A DNA stretch of 64,000 nt from Favolaschia claudopus (GCA_037176885.1 JAWWNJ010000107.1:496001-560000); one strand, 5' to 3'. Shown: positions 24,001 through 35,889, counted from the stretch's first letter. Program-made: numbers and translations. Notes: generated by a model not told the origin, from the sequence alone.

Positions 24001-26420
24001 AAGACGTGGTGATTTGTTTATGTGACACTCTGGCTCGGTTTGGCTTCTCCCACCACCTTGCCCTCTGCTACACGTTTGGTCAATCCCAAACTGTGTAGCA
24101 GAATCTGCCCCTGGAGCTCTTCTCCCCCTCTGCTCTGCGTTCGCCGGTCCACGTACACTTTCGCCTTCCAGTTGCTTCCTGCCAGGCCTCCCAGCCCGTC
24201 GTCGCGGAACCCAAACAGAGGTCGTTGGAGTATTCTCCCACAGCTTGTCCGCTGTAACTTGGGCAAACCTCCCCTACTATCTACTTTATTCTTCCTCTTC
24301 ATCTCTATTTTATTTTATTTTTTCCCATTTTCTTTCGCTGTGGACAACGTCGGTGGCGGCACTCCCACGACACCGACGCGTCGGCTTGCTCGGTCGAAAT
24401 CCGGCACGTCTCCAGAGTGTTTTTCTGTTTTTTATTATTATTTTATTTTATTTTTTGTATTTTTTTTTTGTTCGCTGTCGAGGACGACGTCCGCGGCGGC
24501 GCTTACGCGACGCCGACGTGCCAAATGCTCGGGTCGGTGTCCGGGATGCTTTGGACGCGAAGCATCCCGGACACCGACCCGAGCACACCGGCACCAACAC
24601 TCGTCACATAGCGTGACAAGAGGTGACTCTCTTGTCCTCTACTCCCACCATCGCCTCCTCACTCTCTCTCCACAGCTCAGCGCTCAGCACTCAACCACCT
24701 CCGGTACAAGGACCGTCAGAAGGGAAGGATAGGAGGGTGAAATAGGGTCATGGGCTGGGGGTTTCAGGGCTGGTAAGGTGAGCCACTTAGTGTTTCTTTT
24801 TTTCTTCTCTCCCTGCGCTGTTATCCCGCGGTGGTGCCCGACGCCGGCGACTTCAACGACTCAGAGCGCGACCCCGTCTACTCCGACAACTACACCGACG
24901 ACTACGCCGACTCCGACGACGCCGCCGACTACGACAAATTTGACGGCTTCTACGATAAATTCGACATTTAACTCAGCGACCCCCAACCCTCTTCGGCCCT
25001 GCAATAACGAATTCACCGTCGTCGTCAGCGGCGTTTGGCTCCGCCAACTTCCCCGACGACTCCGCCAACTTCACCAATGAAAGCGCGCGCTCGCCCACTC
25101 GCGCTCGTAGAGGCGTGCGGCGGCCGGGCGCACGCGAACGATGCTGTCGTCGTCACCGTTCGACTCCACAGTGACGTGTGTACGATGCGACGGTGTACGA
25201 TGCCGCCGCACACAACCTTCTTTTTTTTTTTTTTTTGCTTTTCCTTGCTCCCATCTTTGCCACTGACTCTTTTTGACCCCCCACAGGCATTCTCTTCGCG
25301 CCTGCACCACACCACCCCACCGACCCGCAGCCCCGACATACCGCAACCGCAACTGCCCCCTCATTGCCCATTCAACACCCTCAACCTCAAGGAACGCCGA
25401 CGACGTCGGTTGAACGCCCGCGTAGCGCGTAAGGGGGGTAAAAAGGTGCGTGTCCCTTGATCTGACTGTCTTATTTCTCTTATCCCTTTCTGCTCAGTCT
25501 TGCAAACTCACAACACAGCGCTGCCGCCACATCTCCCTCCTTCTTTTCCCCCATCTCCCACTTCCGCCACTCACCCCGCGTCCGAATCGCCGATACGTCA
25601 TTTCCGCAAACTCAACAATCTCAAACCCTTCAAACCCGCCGTTTGCTCTCCCCGACTCCCTTCACCACCACCCCCATTCTCCGACGCGTTCGCGTAACTT
25701 CACAAACGTGCGTCCGCATTGTCTTGTTTGGTGACCCCGCTAACGAGATGTTTTTAGCGGATTTTTCTTACCCTTTTCCCCTTTCCTCGGAATCCCGCCC
25801 TCACACCCACCTCCACTCCCGCCTCCACCACCTCATCAACTGGGCCCCCGAATCCCCACCTCAGCGACGCTGCCGTTCGCGAAGTCGACGCGGAAACTGA
25901 CACCTACGTATTAACACCACGTAAAAAAAAGTGTGTGCACCATCTCCCCCTTGCCGCGCCTGCCTAACGAATTCTCCATTTCCCCCAGCACGACACGTTC
26001 CCACCTCGACTCATATCCGCCGTCAACGCGCCGACTTCGTCGTCCCGACTCATTCTGCCGCCTCCCCGCCTTCCCGACTTCCTCAAGCTAAACTCCACCA
26101 TTCTTTCCTTCAACTCTCCGCCCGCGCCACGCCGCCACCGACCTCAAGAAATATGACGCCGTCTCGGCGCAGCGCGCGCCGTTTCGCTTGGTCGCCTCAA
26201 AACCCCGCCGCCTTCTCGCTCCCTTACCATCCACGGACGCATCGGCCTCCAATTTACGGGCGACGAACGTGCGTCTTCGCCGTTGACTTGATTAGATTCC
26301 GCGCTGACACGTCTTTTTAGCGCTCGCCTTGAAGCAGCCGCTGAACCCGCTGTTTCCCTTCAAACCCCCGCCGTCTCGTTCTCCACCCCCTACTCACCAC
26401 CATCACCTACATCTAACGCA
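24001..26420 (+). other. C/T-rich remnants of an intron-bearing gene; no intact frame
   Basis: The strand is strongly pyrimidine-rich with intron-like T runs. Segments 24300-24405 and 24440-24545 are diverged tandem copies: each has a TTTTATTTTATTTTTT run followed by TCGCTGT-G and a CGACGTC-GGCGGC-type block. 24842-24971 encodes an Asp/Tyr-rich peptide (VVPDAGDFNDSERDPVYSD... to DKFDI stop). 26255-26325 has a GT..TTTTTAG intron and flanking bases that recur at 36040-36117. I see no continuous coding sequence and do not recognise a family. Confidence 0.35.
24526..24585. repeat. 26-bp perfect inverted repeat with an 8-bp loop
   Basis: The left arm (24526-24551) starts TGCTCGGGTCGGTG and the right arm (24560-24585) is its exact reverse complement, separated by TGGACGCG. 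This makes a very stable GC-rich hairpin on either strand. Confidence 0.9.
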
Positions 26421-26438
26421 CCAGTGGTTGTAACCATC

Positions 26439-26550
26439 ATGCAATATGGGCTACTCTCACAAGGCGGTACATTGCATTATGGGCACACCTCGGCAACCCT
26501 ATCAACATGTACCATAATGCAATATACCCCCATCACACCCCTTTTGGGCA
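26439..26550. repeat. ~112-bp inverted repeat, left copy (possible DNA-transposon end)
   Basis: This segment, with GTACCATAATGCA and ATCACACCCCTTTTGGGCA, matches 35890-36001 in reverse complement. It lies just left of the KDZ transposase remnant and could be one end of that element. Confidence 0.6.
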
Positions 26551-26795
26551 CCCAGCATAAAATAGCTTATTTTCCTCACTTTCGGCCATTCCCGGAGTAT
26601 TTAAGACATCATTAAAGCTCACGTATAGTATTTACTACTCAAATACAGCCCAAACACCGCGAAAATGTCCCACATCAAATCCCAGGAATGCCGGATGCAG
26701 CGCCGTCGACGGGGTTGCCAAACACCTATCAACACATACACTGGGCCGCAATTTCCGCCTCATATTCCCTCCTCCCCCTCCAGCCTGGCTTCCTC

Positions 26796-28645
26796 CTACG
26801 GGGACATTTCGTCCTCCATTACCACCTCAACCGTCACCTCTCTCGGCTCCGACGCAGCCCCAGAACTCTCCTTGAGGTACACATCGGCCTTTCGCAAAAT
26901 CGGCCTCCAGCGCTTTTCCAAATCGGCGCACCTTGCCCGCTTGGTTTCGGCGTGCTCCGCTGCATATGCACGCTGTCCCTCCGTCAGCTCTGCTGTCGCC
27001 CCCGCCAGTTCCTCGCCTGCCAGCCGCCGCCACTCCCGCTCCGCCGTCACACCGTATGCGATGGTGCATCGCATTTCCTCGCGCACCAACCGCACCTCCT
27101 CGTCGTAGCGCTTGGTGCGTGCATATGCTTTGCACCATTCTACTCGTAGCGCTGTCAAGAGAACCTAGTTAGCAATGTGATAATAAAAACAATTGATTAA
27201 ATACCTTCCTCCAAAAGCTCGTCCCCCTCCGCCTCCCCCGACCCGACTCTATACCAAATCCAAGACAATGTGTGTGAATCCTCACCCGCGGCCACACCGG
27301 CGGCACGAGCAACACCGCCCTCCACGATAGCCCCTCCGAGCTCCGCCCAATGCTCATTTTGAGCTTTTTCCTCGTTCGTCAGTGCTCGCTCGTTCAGCGC
27401 TCGCACATCATCGTCCGCCAACACACGCAGCCGCTCCTCCCAAGACCCGTGCCCCCGCAACGCCAACAATGCAGCCCGAGAGTACCGATAACGAAGCTTC
27501 GACAGGTGGATGCGTATGTTGATAACGCGTAACATCCCCTGACCTCTTGTCAGAAGCCCCTGCCCTGTAAAATGACGAATCTTGAAACGATTCGTCATGG
27601 TGCGTGTGCGCAGGCCCCTCCGCATGCCCTCTAACACCTCCGACGCCTCTCCCTCGCGCATCCGCGCCTCCACCTCTGGTAGCCCCGCTGCGCACACTCG
27701 CTCCGCGTTTGTGATCCAGACTTCAGTCAATAAGCGTCAGAGTAACAATTCTGGGAACCTACTGTGTTTGCTCAATGTCCAAGCCCAACGTTATGAACGT
27801 CCCCGGAGTGTGCTCTCGCTCCACCTCCACCCCCGCTCCCGTCGCAACAAACTCCTCCGACGCAATCTGCAGTTGGATGTCGCGAAGGGTTTTCACTGTC
27901 ACCTCGTCAGCCTCAAAACTGAGGGAAGAAGAAGGAGAACAAACCTTCCGTTTCGGCAAACTCGAAAGGAGAGTCCTCCGCCGTTGTATGCTGTGTCGCC
28001 TCCCAGCGTTCCACCCACTCTCGCCATTCCTGCACTTGTTCTGGACGTTCAGCTTCCGGCCCCTCGGTGAACGCCTCGAACGCTGCCGCGTGCGCAATCC
28101 CCTCCTTCATCGCGACCGCCAATCGATGCGCAACAATACGATCTGTAATACAGTCAGTCTTCTAACAAAACAAAATCCATAAACCGTCCACTTACGCATC
28201 GCCAAAGTTCGGTCATAGTTGTGGAAGCCAAAGATGTCCTCCAGCGTAATCGCGCGATTTGCTTGGGACATCAGTCTCGTCGACCCTGCCGCCCCATTCG
28301 ACACCGACCAATTATGCTCGATGCCTTCGCCATGCGACAATCCAGCCCCGGGCATCCAATGAAATGAATAGGGTGAGTGGCATTTCTGTTTGTGCGCTGG
28401 AAGGTGGAAATTAGGCACCTTCCACCATACATTGGAAGGCGCCACCCGGGGCTGTAATCTCGCTGGGAAACCCGACATACACATCCAAAAATGGATCGCG
28501 TATTGGCAAGCAATATCGTAGGAAATGATGAGATATAAAAGCACTATATTGAAAATCGCCGACACGACCACGAAGTCGACGTTGCACTGTCTGCCGCCAA
28601 AACCAAATCAGTCCCTTCCAGAAGATGTGTGAGCAGAAGCGGGTC
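26796..28645 (-). pseudogene. KDZ (Kyakuja/Dileera/Zisupton) transposase, C-terminal part, decayed
   Basis: KDZ transposases are very large cut-and-paste enzymes that are abundant in mushrooms. Going upstream on the minus strand, 28571-28200 holds IISYDIACQYAIHFW, VWWKVPNFHLPAHKQKCH and SHGEGIEHNWS, with the HKQKCH and GExxE signatures of the family. The exon ending LAM joins the next through a 61-bp intron (28136-28196) to HRIVAHRLAVAMKEG. Later pieces are EADEVTVKTLRDIQLQIASEE, the Arg-rich TMTNRFKIRHFTGQG region, and a last exon (26796-27151) with EEMRCTIAYGVTAE. Frames do not join at 27960 and 27735, so it is inactive. The N-terminal half is missing; a gypsy fragment begins at the break near 28645. 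Confidence 0.8.
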
Positions 28646-30516
28646 ACTCACCGCTCACCCAACTCGCCTCAGCTCCTGCCTTGAAACCCATTGACTATGC
28701 GAGCAACAGGTTAGTCATCCTTTCCGTTGACTCTAGCAATAAGGCCACAGGTACAATTCTCGCCCAACTAGACGAACTCGGATGGCGATGTCCAGCCCGT
28801 TATGCTTCCTTCCCAATGAGTGAGAGGGAATCTCGGTATTCCCAGCCGAAATTAGAACTATTTGGGTATACCGAGCACTCCGGTACTGGAGGCTATATAT
28901 CATTGGGGTAACCAACTTACAGGTGGAAGTTGACGCAAAGTATATTCGAGGACTGCTAAACAACCCCGATTTACAACCAGATGCCGCGGTCAATAGATGG
29001 ATCCAAGGAATACTCATGTTTCATTTCGCACTTGTACACGTCCCAGCTACGCGATTTCAAGGGCCAGACGCGCTCTCGCGACGGGATCTGGCAGAAGGAG
29101 AAACCGCAGAACATGATAATGACGAATGGCTGGACGACATCGCACTATACGCATGCTACATGGTGTTTCTAACCAGGACACAACAAGAGAGGTTTCTACA
29201 CGACGTATACAAATTTCTAACCACATTGGAGGCGCCCCTATTTGATAAATCTCAAAAACACGCTCGCTTTATTCAGCAAGCTACGCGTTTTCTAATACAA
29301 GAAGGAGAAATGTTTAAGCGTAATAAGAAAGGACCGCTCTTGAAGGTAATCCTGGAACCAAAGAAGCGCATGAGGATACTGATTCAGACTCACAACGAGT
29401 TAGGACATCGAGGAGTGCATGCCGCCTGGGAAATGCTTAAAATACGCTTTTATTGGCCGAAACTATACAACGATATCGAGCATCATATAGCTTCTTGTCA
29501 TCGATGCCAGGTACGCAACACAAAGAAGCTTGAAATACCAGTAACCGTCTCCACCCCCGTGGCTTTGTTCCAAACCATCCATGTAGACATAATGATGATG
29601 CCCCAGACCAAGGTCGGGTTCAAAATGATTGTGGCCGCACGCGACGATCTGTCAGGAACCTGTGAAGCCCAAGCCCTCAAAACTAAGAAAGCAGAAAACT
29701 TAGCGGATTTCTTTTGGGAGTTCATTTACTGCCGGTATGGCTGCCCCCGAAAAGTTGTAACAGACAACGGTTCTGAGGTAAAAGCGGCTTTCAAAGAATT
29801 GATGAGTCGAATGGACATTCCTCACGTTAAAATCTCACCCTACAACAAGCATGCGAACGGTTTGGTAGAGCAAGGTCACTATACGCTCAGAGAAGCCTTG
29901 GTAAAAGCTTGTGGAGGAAAAATTGACTTGTGGCCCTATTAGCAGATCGAGTCACTGTGAGTCATGTAACGGGATTCTCTCCTTATCAGTTACTTCACGG
30001 AAACGACCCTATTCTAGCCTTCGATCTCACCGAAGCCACCTTCCTAGTGAACGGCTTCCACCCAGGAATGACTACCACAGAATTATTGACCTTGCACATT
30101 CGTCAGCTCTCAAAGCACGACCGAGACATTAAACGCGCCTCAGAGACTTTGCGTAAAGCCCGTTTCCGGTCCAAACAACAGTTCGAACGGCGGTTTATGA
30201 AGAAACTTCAGAAAGATGAATACAAGAAAGGTGAATTAGTATTAGTACGGAACGTGGCAATTGAGACTGAGATGAGCAGCACTTGCAAAACTGACGACAA
30301 ATACCTAGGACCATATCAAGTGGAGGCAAGAATCGTGGAGGAGCATACATTCTGAAAGAACTGGACGGCAGCATATTTAGCAACAACCCGACAGCGGCCT
30401 TTAGGCTGTATCCATATATAACTCGGGATCACTGGTTTATGAGAGATAATGAAATGGAAGATGAGGAAGACGATTTAGAAGATGATGACGATCATATTGA
30501 CTCCGACGAAGACTAA
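28646..30516 (+). mobile_element. Ty3/gypsy fragment: RNase H, integrase and chromodomain-less tail, frameshifted
   Basis: The fragment begins inside RNase H (ALKPIDYASNRLVILSVDSS, then ERESRYSQPKLEL), breaks frame near 28905, and resumes EVDAKYIRGLLNNPDLQP. The integrase follows: HNELGHRGVH...CHRCQ (HHCC zinc finger), catalytic D in VDIMM, D in VTDNGSEV and E in GLVEQGHY, all present. A second break is at 29940 and a third near 30353; an acidic tail ends at 30516. Gag, protease and reverse transcriptase are absent. It is a different lineage from the element at the right end, which reads HADAMV and VTDNGPAF in the same motifs. The left edge coincides with the truncated KDZ gene, so the insertion or a later deletion removed both. 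Confidence 0.85.
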
Positions 30517-30829
30517 GTGAGCAGGAAACAAAGGAAATTACAGGGAGGCTTTCGGACGCGCAACATTAACTCCCACTGTCAGCTCTTGCATAGCGCAAAT
30601 CGCCAACAAGTAGCAACCGGTCTTTTTCCCCCCCACTATGAACTCCCAATTCGCTGAAGTATCACTCGCCCGTGCACCGCTAGGGCATGAAGCCGCTCGA
30701 AGCTCGAACACAGTCCCCACTCCTAATGTGACGCTCCGTAAGCAGCGATGTGAGTCATCAATCATATATCATAATCGTCATGTCGGACATTAAAGTACCC
30801 CGCCCTATCCCGCTCCTTTCTTCCAGTAT

Positions 30830-31744
30830 ATGCGCAACATTGCCTGTGTCCACGCCCACTTAGGCTCTCTCAACTACCCTGCGCTGGAGTCATGGCAAAG
30901 CACCCGTCCATCGCACCACAGTCGGATCTCGCAGTCTGCCGTAGCAGCCATTATCGCCGAAACCCAGTCCATGGCTACCTGCGCTGAAACCCAGTCCATA
31001 GCCACTTGCGTCTCCACAACGCACTCCTCATCCATTGTGTTTCATACCACGCCGCCGCCCAGCCGTAGCGAGTCCCCTGCTGCTGAGGAATCTGTTGAGG
31101 CAGCTGACGCCGCTAACGGCAGCCCAAAAAGCCTCCTGGCCACCTTGCGCGCCCAATGGAACCGCTCAGAACCCCAGCTCCGCACCCCCATGGCCACGCC
31201 GGTCGAATATATTCATACCCGGGGCCCGTACACCTATGTTCATGCGAGTACGGCTCCATATGACTCGACCAACATTGTCTGGCACGTCAAAACTCAGCGT
31301 CAATGGAGGGACCAGTATGAGCATTACCTTCACGCCTATGGGATTCACGGTGCAGCCTGCGAAATTCCAGCCCCATACTACGTCTACAAAGATGAAGACG
31401 GCCCCGCCCCAGCTCATAGAATTGGGGAGGCGCATGTAGTACCCTTGCGGATTGGCACGGAGATCGAGTGCTTCGGACTGCTGGAAGGGAGATGGGTGCT
31501 GACTCCCTACATCGCACGCTTTCACGAGATGCGCTTTATTAGCAAGGACGGACCTAAGGAGTGGGTCTATGTGTTGATGCGTCAAGATGATACGCTTCAG
31601 GCGACATGGTTAAAGATGCCGGCTAAAACCTTCTTCCCCACCACTTTTGGCATCAAAGCCCGTAAAACTGTTCAAAAGTTGGGGCAGCTGATCGCATGGA
31701 GCATTCACGCCAACAACCTTCGGTCTACTCACCCTCTCGTATGA
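30830..31744 (+). CDS. Intact 304-codon ORF of unknown function next to the gypsy fragment
   Basis: A single open frame follows the gypsy pol remnant in the same direction, after a 313-bp gap. The first ~100 residues are Ser/Thr/Ala-rich with a doubled AETQSMATCAETQSIATC segment. The remainder looks folded, with aromatic-rich blocks (HTRGPYTYVHAS, VWHVKTQRQWRDQYEHY, PYYVYKDEDGP, LEGRWVLTPYIARFHE) and ends RSTHPLV. Length and composition stand out among the decayed frames around it. I do not recognise a family. It could be an accessory ORF between pol and the 3' LTR of the gypsy element, since an LTR-like region follows, or a host gene. An upstream exon starting near 30638 cannot be joined in frame. 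Confidence 0.5.
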   Translation: MRNIACVHAHLGSLNYPALESWQSTRPSHHSRISQSAVAAIIAETQSMATCAETQSIATCVSTTHSSSIVFHTTPPPSRSESPAAEESVEAADAANGSPKSLLATLRAQWNRSEPQLRTPMATPVEYIHTRGPYTYVHASTAPYDSTNIVWHVKTQRQWRDQYEHYLHAYGIHGAACEIPAPYYVYKDEDGPAPAHRIGEAHVVPLRIGTEIECFGLLEGRWVLTPYIARFHEMRFISKDGPKEWVYVLMRQDDTLQATWLKMPAKTFFPTTFGIKARKTVQKLGQLIAWSIHANNLRSTHPLV

Positions 31745-31779
31745 TGAATTACCTGCTGCTCGCTCCCTTTCTTGTAAAA

Positions 31780-32560
31780 GCTCTACCCCCATGTAACCTG
31801 ACGACCACTTGTGTACATACGAATGACTGATGACGACGAAATGAATGCTGATTAGCCTCGCACTGTGTGACTGAGGACAGTCATGATTTTTCCGTACGCC
31901 GCAGATGTCACAAGAGAAAACGGTTTACCAAGAAGTGCGAGTCGCATTCACTTCGCCCAATTCACAAAAAGAGTAATAAATGAAGTAAAACTAAACAGCC
32001 ACCAGACGGAATCGAACTCACCTCCTACTTACATGACTCTATGACTCAGACGGATGAGTCATTATCCACATGACTCATCCTGACTCACCCCAGTAGTATA
32101 TAAGGACCGACCGCCCTCACCAAGGGCAAGTTTTTCCCCACTTACAAAAGGGTAGCCACTATAGAGTTCTTTGTACTACTTGTGAATCTATCACGATTCT
32201 TGATCTTTTTGAGAACCGTACTTGAACAACCTCCTGATTTACCTCGTGAACCTGCTGCAGTCATAAACAACGTGTTTGTGCCTGCTTACCAAGACCTCTA
32301 AAGAACAGAACCGCTCTGAACCAGAACTAGAACTGAACAGATTAAGACGCAGAATCCAAATCAGTGGATAATCTTGCTATCTTTCTCCGTTAAAGAACCA
32401 AGCTAGGTAGCGCCCACTTGCGCCATCCAGCTGCACAGCCACAGATCAAGAACCGCCCAGAACCGCTAGATTCCCGTTAAGGATTCTTAGTAGAGCCAAT
32501 TCAGAACACTTAGGTAATCTTTCGAATAAAAGCCCATTCCAAAGATCCTAAGGGAAATAA
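31780..32560 (+). other. LTR-like promoter region without coding frames
   Basis: The stretch is A/T-richer than its flanks and has a TATA box at 32097-32105 with clustered TGACTCA boxes upstream. A G/A-poor leader with TTGTACTACTTGTGAATC follows. The layout resembles a U3-R-U5 segment, but no second copy exists in the window to prove LTR boundaries. Confidence 0.4.
32042..32105 (+). promoter_or_regulatory. Four AP-1/Gcn4-type boxes ahead of a TATA box
   Basis: TGACTCA or TGAGTCA occurs at 32042-32048, 32055-32061, 32071-32077 and 32081-32087, and TGACTCT lies at 32034-32040. TATATAAGG is at 32097-32105. The heptamer is the core site of fungal Gcn4/Cpc1 and AP-1-like bZIP factors. Confidence 0.6.
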
Positions 32561-33875
32561 AATTTCTGCTTGACACCGCAGCGTCCAAAACCCACAGATT
32601 CTTCGTCGACGACCATCGCAATTCCCTCATTTTGGGCCGCGCCCAAGATGAGACTCTCCTGGCATTGGATGTATCTGCAAAGACCAAGATCAGTCCGTGT
32701 TCCTACGAGAAGCGTCCCATGCTCACCTCCCAGCACCGGGTGTTTCTTTCCTTTCGACACAGATTTCCGTGGTCGGCTCATGGGAGAAAAGGCAGAGGAA
32801 GATTGCCAAGAGCCAGAGCGAGAATCACGAGCTAGCCTACTCGGCAAGCCTTAACGGGATATGCCGAAGTGCGTCAGTTATTGGCATCTTTGGCCTAAGT
32901 TTGTGGGTTGTGTGGAAAGCAAGGGTAAAGAGTGGTTCGGCGTCCAAGGAGAAGGCAATTGCGGATGAAACAGTGAGATGGTGAAACTGTAGAGAGGTTT
33001 GGCAAAACAGGAAACGGTGAGTGGGGTAAAGTGCCAGTAATTTCTGTAGCTACGCACCTTTCAAAGCTTTCGTATGATCGCCCAAGCCGAGAAATCCGGT
33101 TTCTGAAACTGTGAAGCAGATGTTCGGTGTTGGAGACAGGACCCAGAAGCATTTGTTGGCCGCTCGATGCTGTATACTTTGAGAAATAGGGCAAAGTAAA
33201 TAGAATGGCACACTCACCTGTTAGTTTTCCCGAACCAAAACCAGTCTTTGCACGTCCAGAAGTCCGAGTTTTTGCCTGATATTAGGAAGTAGACATGTTC
33301 TTGCAATAAGGATGAGAAAATAAGCAAGAAGGTGTGAGGTTGTCGGTGGTCAAGTATACACAGACGAGTTGGAAGGGAGAAACGAGGGAGGAAGTGGGTC
33401 TCGACAAGACCAAAATATGCGTCAGAAATAAATCTTGAAAATGTTCTTCAATTCGAAAGAAACTTCATGTGGAAGGTTATCGAGGCCAGAGACAGCGTCT
33501 CGGGGGCACTTGAACAGTCAGGGGAAGGGGAAAGAGGACAGAAAATGAGTGCCATAAGCTCATTAGGTCGGATTTGGCTTATCGGAAGGCCCTATCTGGC
33601 CTATCAGCACCGTTATCGCTGATAAGCGCTCATTGATCACCGTCCTCGTTAGATGGCGATTCCGTTGACCACGGCTCGCCCCATGCTCCAGGTCCCCAAC
33701 CGTTGTCAGGTGGGGTCTGTGGCGTGCAGGAAATCTGTGAAGGCAAACCGCCGTCGGATCGCCAGGCGCCGCGCCGCCATGGCATAAGAACAGGCTGTCG
33801 AGGTAGGAGGTGAGCGACATAGAGGGAGAAAAGGTTGATATGTCACTTACCGGATTGGGCTCGGAGCCGTGCATC
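32561..33875. other. Unassigned stretch with short gene-like pieces
   Basis: 32579-32700 (plus) reads naturally as HRFFVDDHRNSLILGRAQDE but runs into stops. 33645-33786 (plus) is a 45-codon basic frame from MAIPLTTARP to ARRRAAMA. Three WGATAR-type sites occur in 33590-33626. No family was recognised. Confidence 0.3.
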
Positions 33876-34609
33876 ATCCTTGCGCGTGTCCTCGGAGTGG
33901 TGCGACTGCTTTGTACCAGGATGGAGGCTAGTGCAAGCATCTCTGGCTACCCCAATGCCAGTTACTGCGGATATCCATCCGTCGCTGCGTGCATTAAGGC
34001 ATGGCAAGCGCTGTGCTCTTGGGGCGTTCACCCCCATCCCGTCGACCCCGCTGGCGAGCTCGAGGATGCCTCCATCTCGTCCCCTCCCGGCGTGGACTTC
34101 CTGGGTCCGTCTCCTCGGCCCTCCGCGCCTTGTACCCCCTCTAAGGTGAAAGGAAAGACGGCTGGGGGGAAGGATGCTGGGAGTTCTGGAATTGTGTGCG
34201 TCTTCTGCTTTCCTGGCGACTAGTTTTGACGCGCTCGTTTTCTTGTAGGCATGTTTGGACACCCAACGCCTCTGCCGCGGCAACGAGGGAGAATATGTTG
34301 GCAGAGGCGGGACGCGCGTTGACGACGTGGAAAGCGGATCATGACGGACGCCCAGCACCTCCACAGAACCCAAAGCCGACCTTTCCACCTCCACCGAGCC
34401 CAGATCCTCAAACGCATGAGGAACAGCGACAAGAGGGAGGGCCTCGCCCAAAGGCCAGACCTGCTTGGCGAGGAAAGGGCGACGACGCGGGTCATGCGCG
34501 CAGCGAACGAGAGGGTGGTGGCAGAGTACCGTTAGGGGATACGGCGGCGAACGAGCAGCAGCGGGGTGAGGAGGAGAGAGGCGGAGGGGGAAAGAGACGG
34601 CAAAGGTAG
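33876..34609 (+). pseudogene. Fragment with an RNase H1 N-terminal / viroplasmin-like domain
   Basis: The first piece has MEASASISGYPNASYCGYPS followed by AACIKAWQ. This is the pattern of the small RNA/DNA-hybrid-binding domain at the N-terminus of RNase H1, widespread as a repeated gene in agaricomycetes. The usual preceding YVVxxGRxxGVF strand is degraded. A 53-bp intron (34197-34249, GTGCGT..TTGTAG) leads to a second exon, VHVWTPNASAAATREN, with a Pro-rich then Arg/Gly/Glu-rich tail ending at 34609. No catalytic RNase H part follows. The long minus-strand frame over the same DNA (33843-34667) is a shadow. Confidence 0.45.
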
Positions 34610-35096
34610 AGTGCCCGAGGACTTGTGGGACCACGAGGACGAGGACGATTGGCCCACTGAACTCCAAGGTGCCTTCACTTCATCTTACTTCGCCACAGCT
34701 TCATTGGACGGCTTTCTACATTGTACTTCTGGCACCATCAAATTCCTCGATCTCTCAGTCTTACCCGAGCCAACCTCACAGTCATTAAGTCCTTAAGTTC
34801 GTGTATAAAACATTTCGGCGCGTTCAACAACATACTAACAAACTACAGTCTCAGTTGAATGAAACTTACAATACCTCTTCGGACGGCTCACTGTCAAGCC
34901 ACGACCTTTGTGCGCTTTCGCAGTTCCCTGATTTAATACGCGATCAGTATTTGATCTGCCCCTAACTTGAAGCATACCTCGCACTGTCAACGTTCTCCTT
35001 GTCCACCCCCGCCGCCAACCCCGCTCTCTTGCGCTTTGAAGGCCCGACCTGCTCTGTGCCTTGCACACGAGGCATATCGGTGCTACGAGACCTCCA
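34610..35096. other. Intergenic, no gene seen
   Basis: Only short frames without motifs are present between the two gene remnants. Confidence 0.4.
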
Positions 35097-35720
35097 TCAT
35101 TCACATGTCACAAGTGGGAGAAGTGCGCACCTCTTCTTTACAGCCTTCACCGTAACCGCCAGCACACTCGCCACCTCTTTCACCGCAGCTTCCCATTCAC
35201 CTCGCAGTAACCCAGACTCCTCGCCCGTCTCGCAGACAGCTTCCCCCCACCACAGCAAACCGCCCAAATATAGCAAGAGCCCATTCTTCCCAGTCATCGT
35301 CCCGAATTCTTCCCAATCCTCCATCGCCACCCTTTCAGCGATCCGCCAGCCTCTTGGCGTGACTCAGGTTGACCACGCGCCCACCAGCCCTGCCATCGGC
35401 GGGAGAATGAGTCCTCGTTCGTGATAGGACCAGCTGGCAACACTAACGGCACTTTTTCTTCCGCCGCGCGTGCTGCATGAACCACGGCACCTCCTGCGGT
35501 CGTATGGTGCTTCCTCCCTGCGGCGCCGACCTCGATCCCTTGCTCACAAAGCCTCCAATGCGCTCCAAATTCACGAAGTCCCGCACGCAGCTCCCCCACG
35601 CGCTTCCACCCAACTCCGGCGGGCCCGCAGACAGAAAGTGTAAATGAATAAAATAAATGAGAGTGGAGGTGAAAGGCTGGACGGTGCCGCTTGGTGCCGA
35701 ATTGCACTTCCAGAACAAAC
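35097..35720 (-). pseudogene. Decayed member of a fungal family with W-rich motifs, frameshifted
   Basis: Three blocks appear in order on the minus strand but in different frames: GGSAWGSCVRDFVNLERIGG with RPQEVPWFMQHARR (35690-35450), SRRWQGWWARGQPESRQ (~35390) and GKNGLLLYLGGLLWWGEA with EWEAAVKEVASVLAV (35290-35110). This order (W-x-x-C/A-V followed by RP-EV-W, WWxxLQPxWR, GxNGLLxxLxxLxWW and WxxAVxDV) fits a gene family common in agaric genomes, usually of unknown function. At least two indels separate the blocks, so it is inactive. Confidence 0.5.
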
Positions 35721-35889
35721 AAGACCAACATTGATGCGTGGCTGATGCGGTCAAAGAGATCCGTCCATTTACGGATTTGGGCTTTTATTCAATATTCTAT
35801 TACATTTAAGGGGAAATTTCGGTATATAAAGCAATTTTGGGGTGGGGAAACCCCCGGCAAAGCCCGGAAATAAAGGATTTCAGCGGCGC

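Noticed and set aside
24778..25460. Several Thr/Pro- or Phe-rich frames
   Set aside because: They are frames through C/T-rich repeats and T-runs of introns; none continues across the region.
33843..34667. 274-codon open frame on the minus strand
   Set aside because: It is antisense to the better supported RNase H1-N-like exons with a clear intron, and has no motif.
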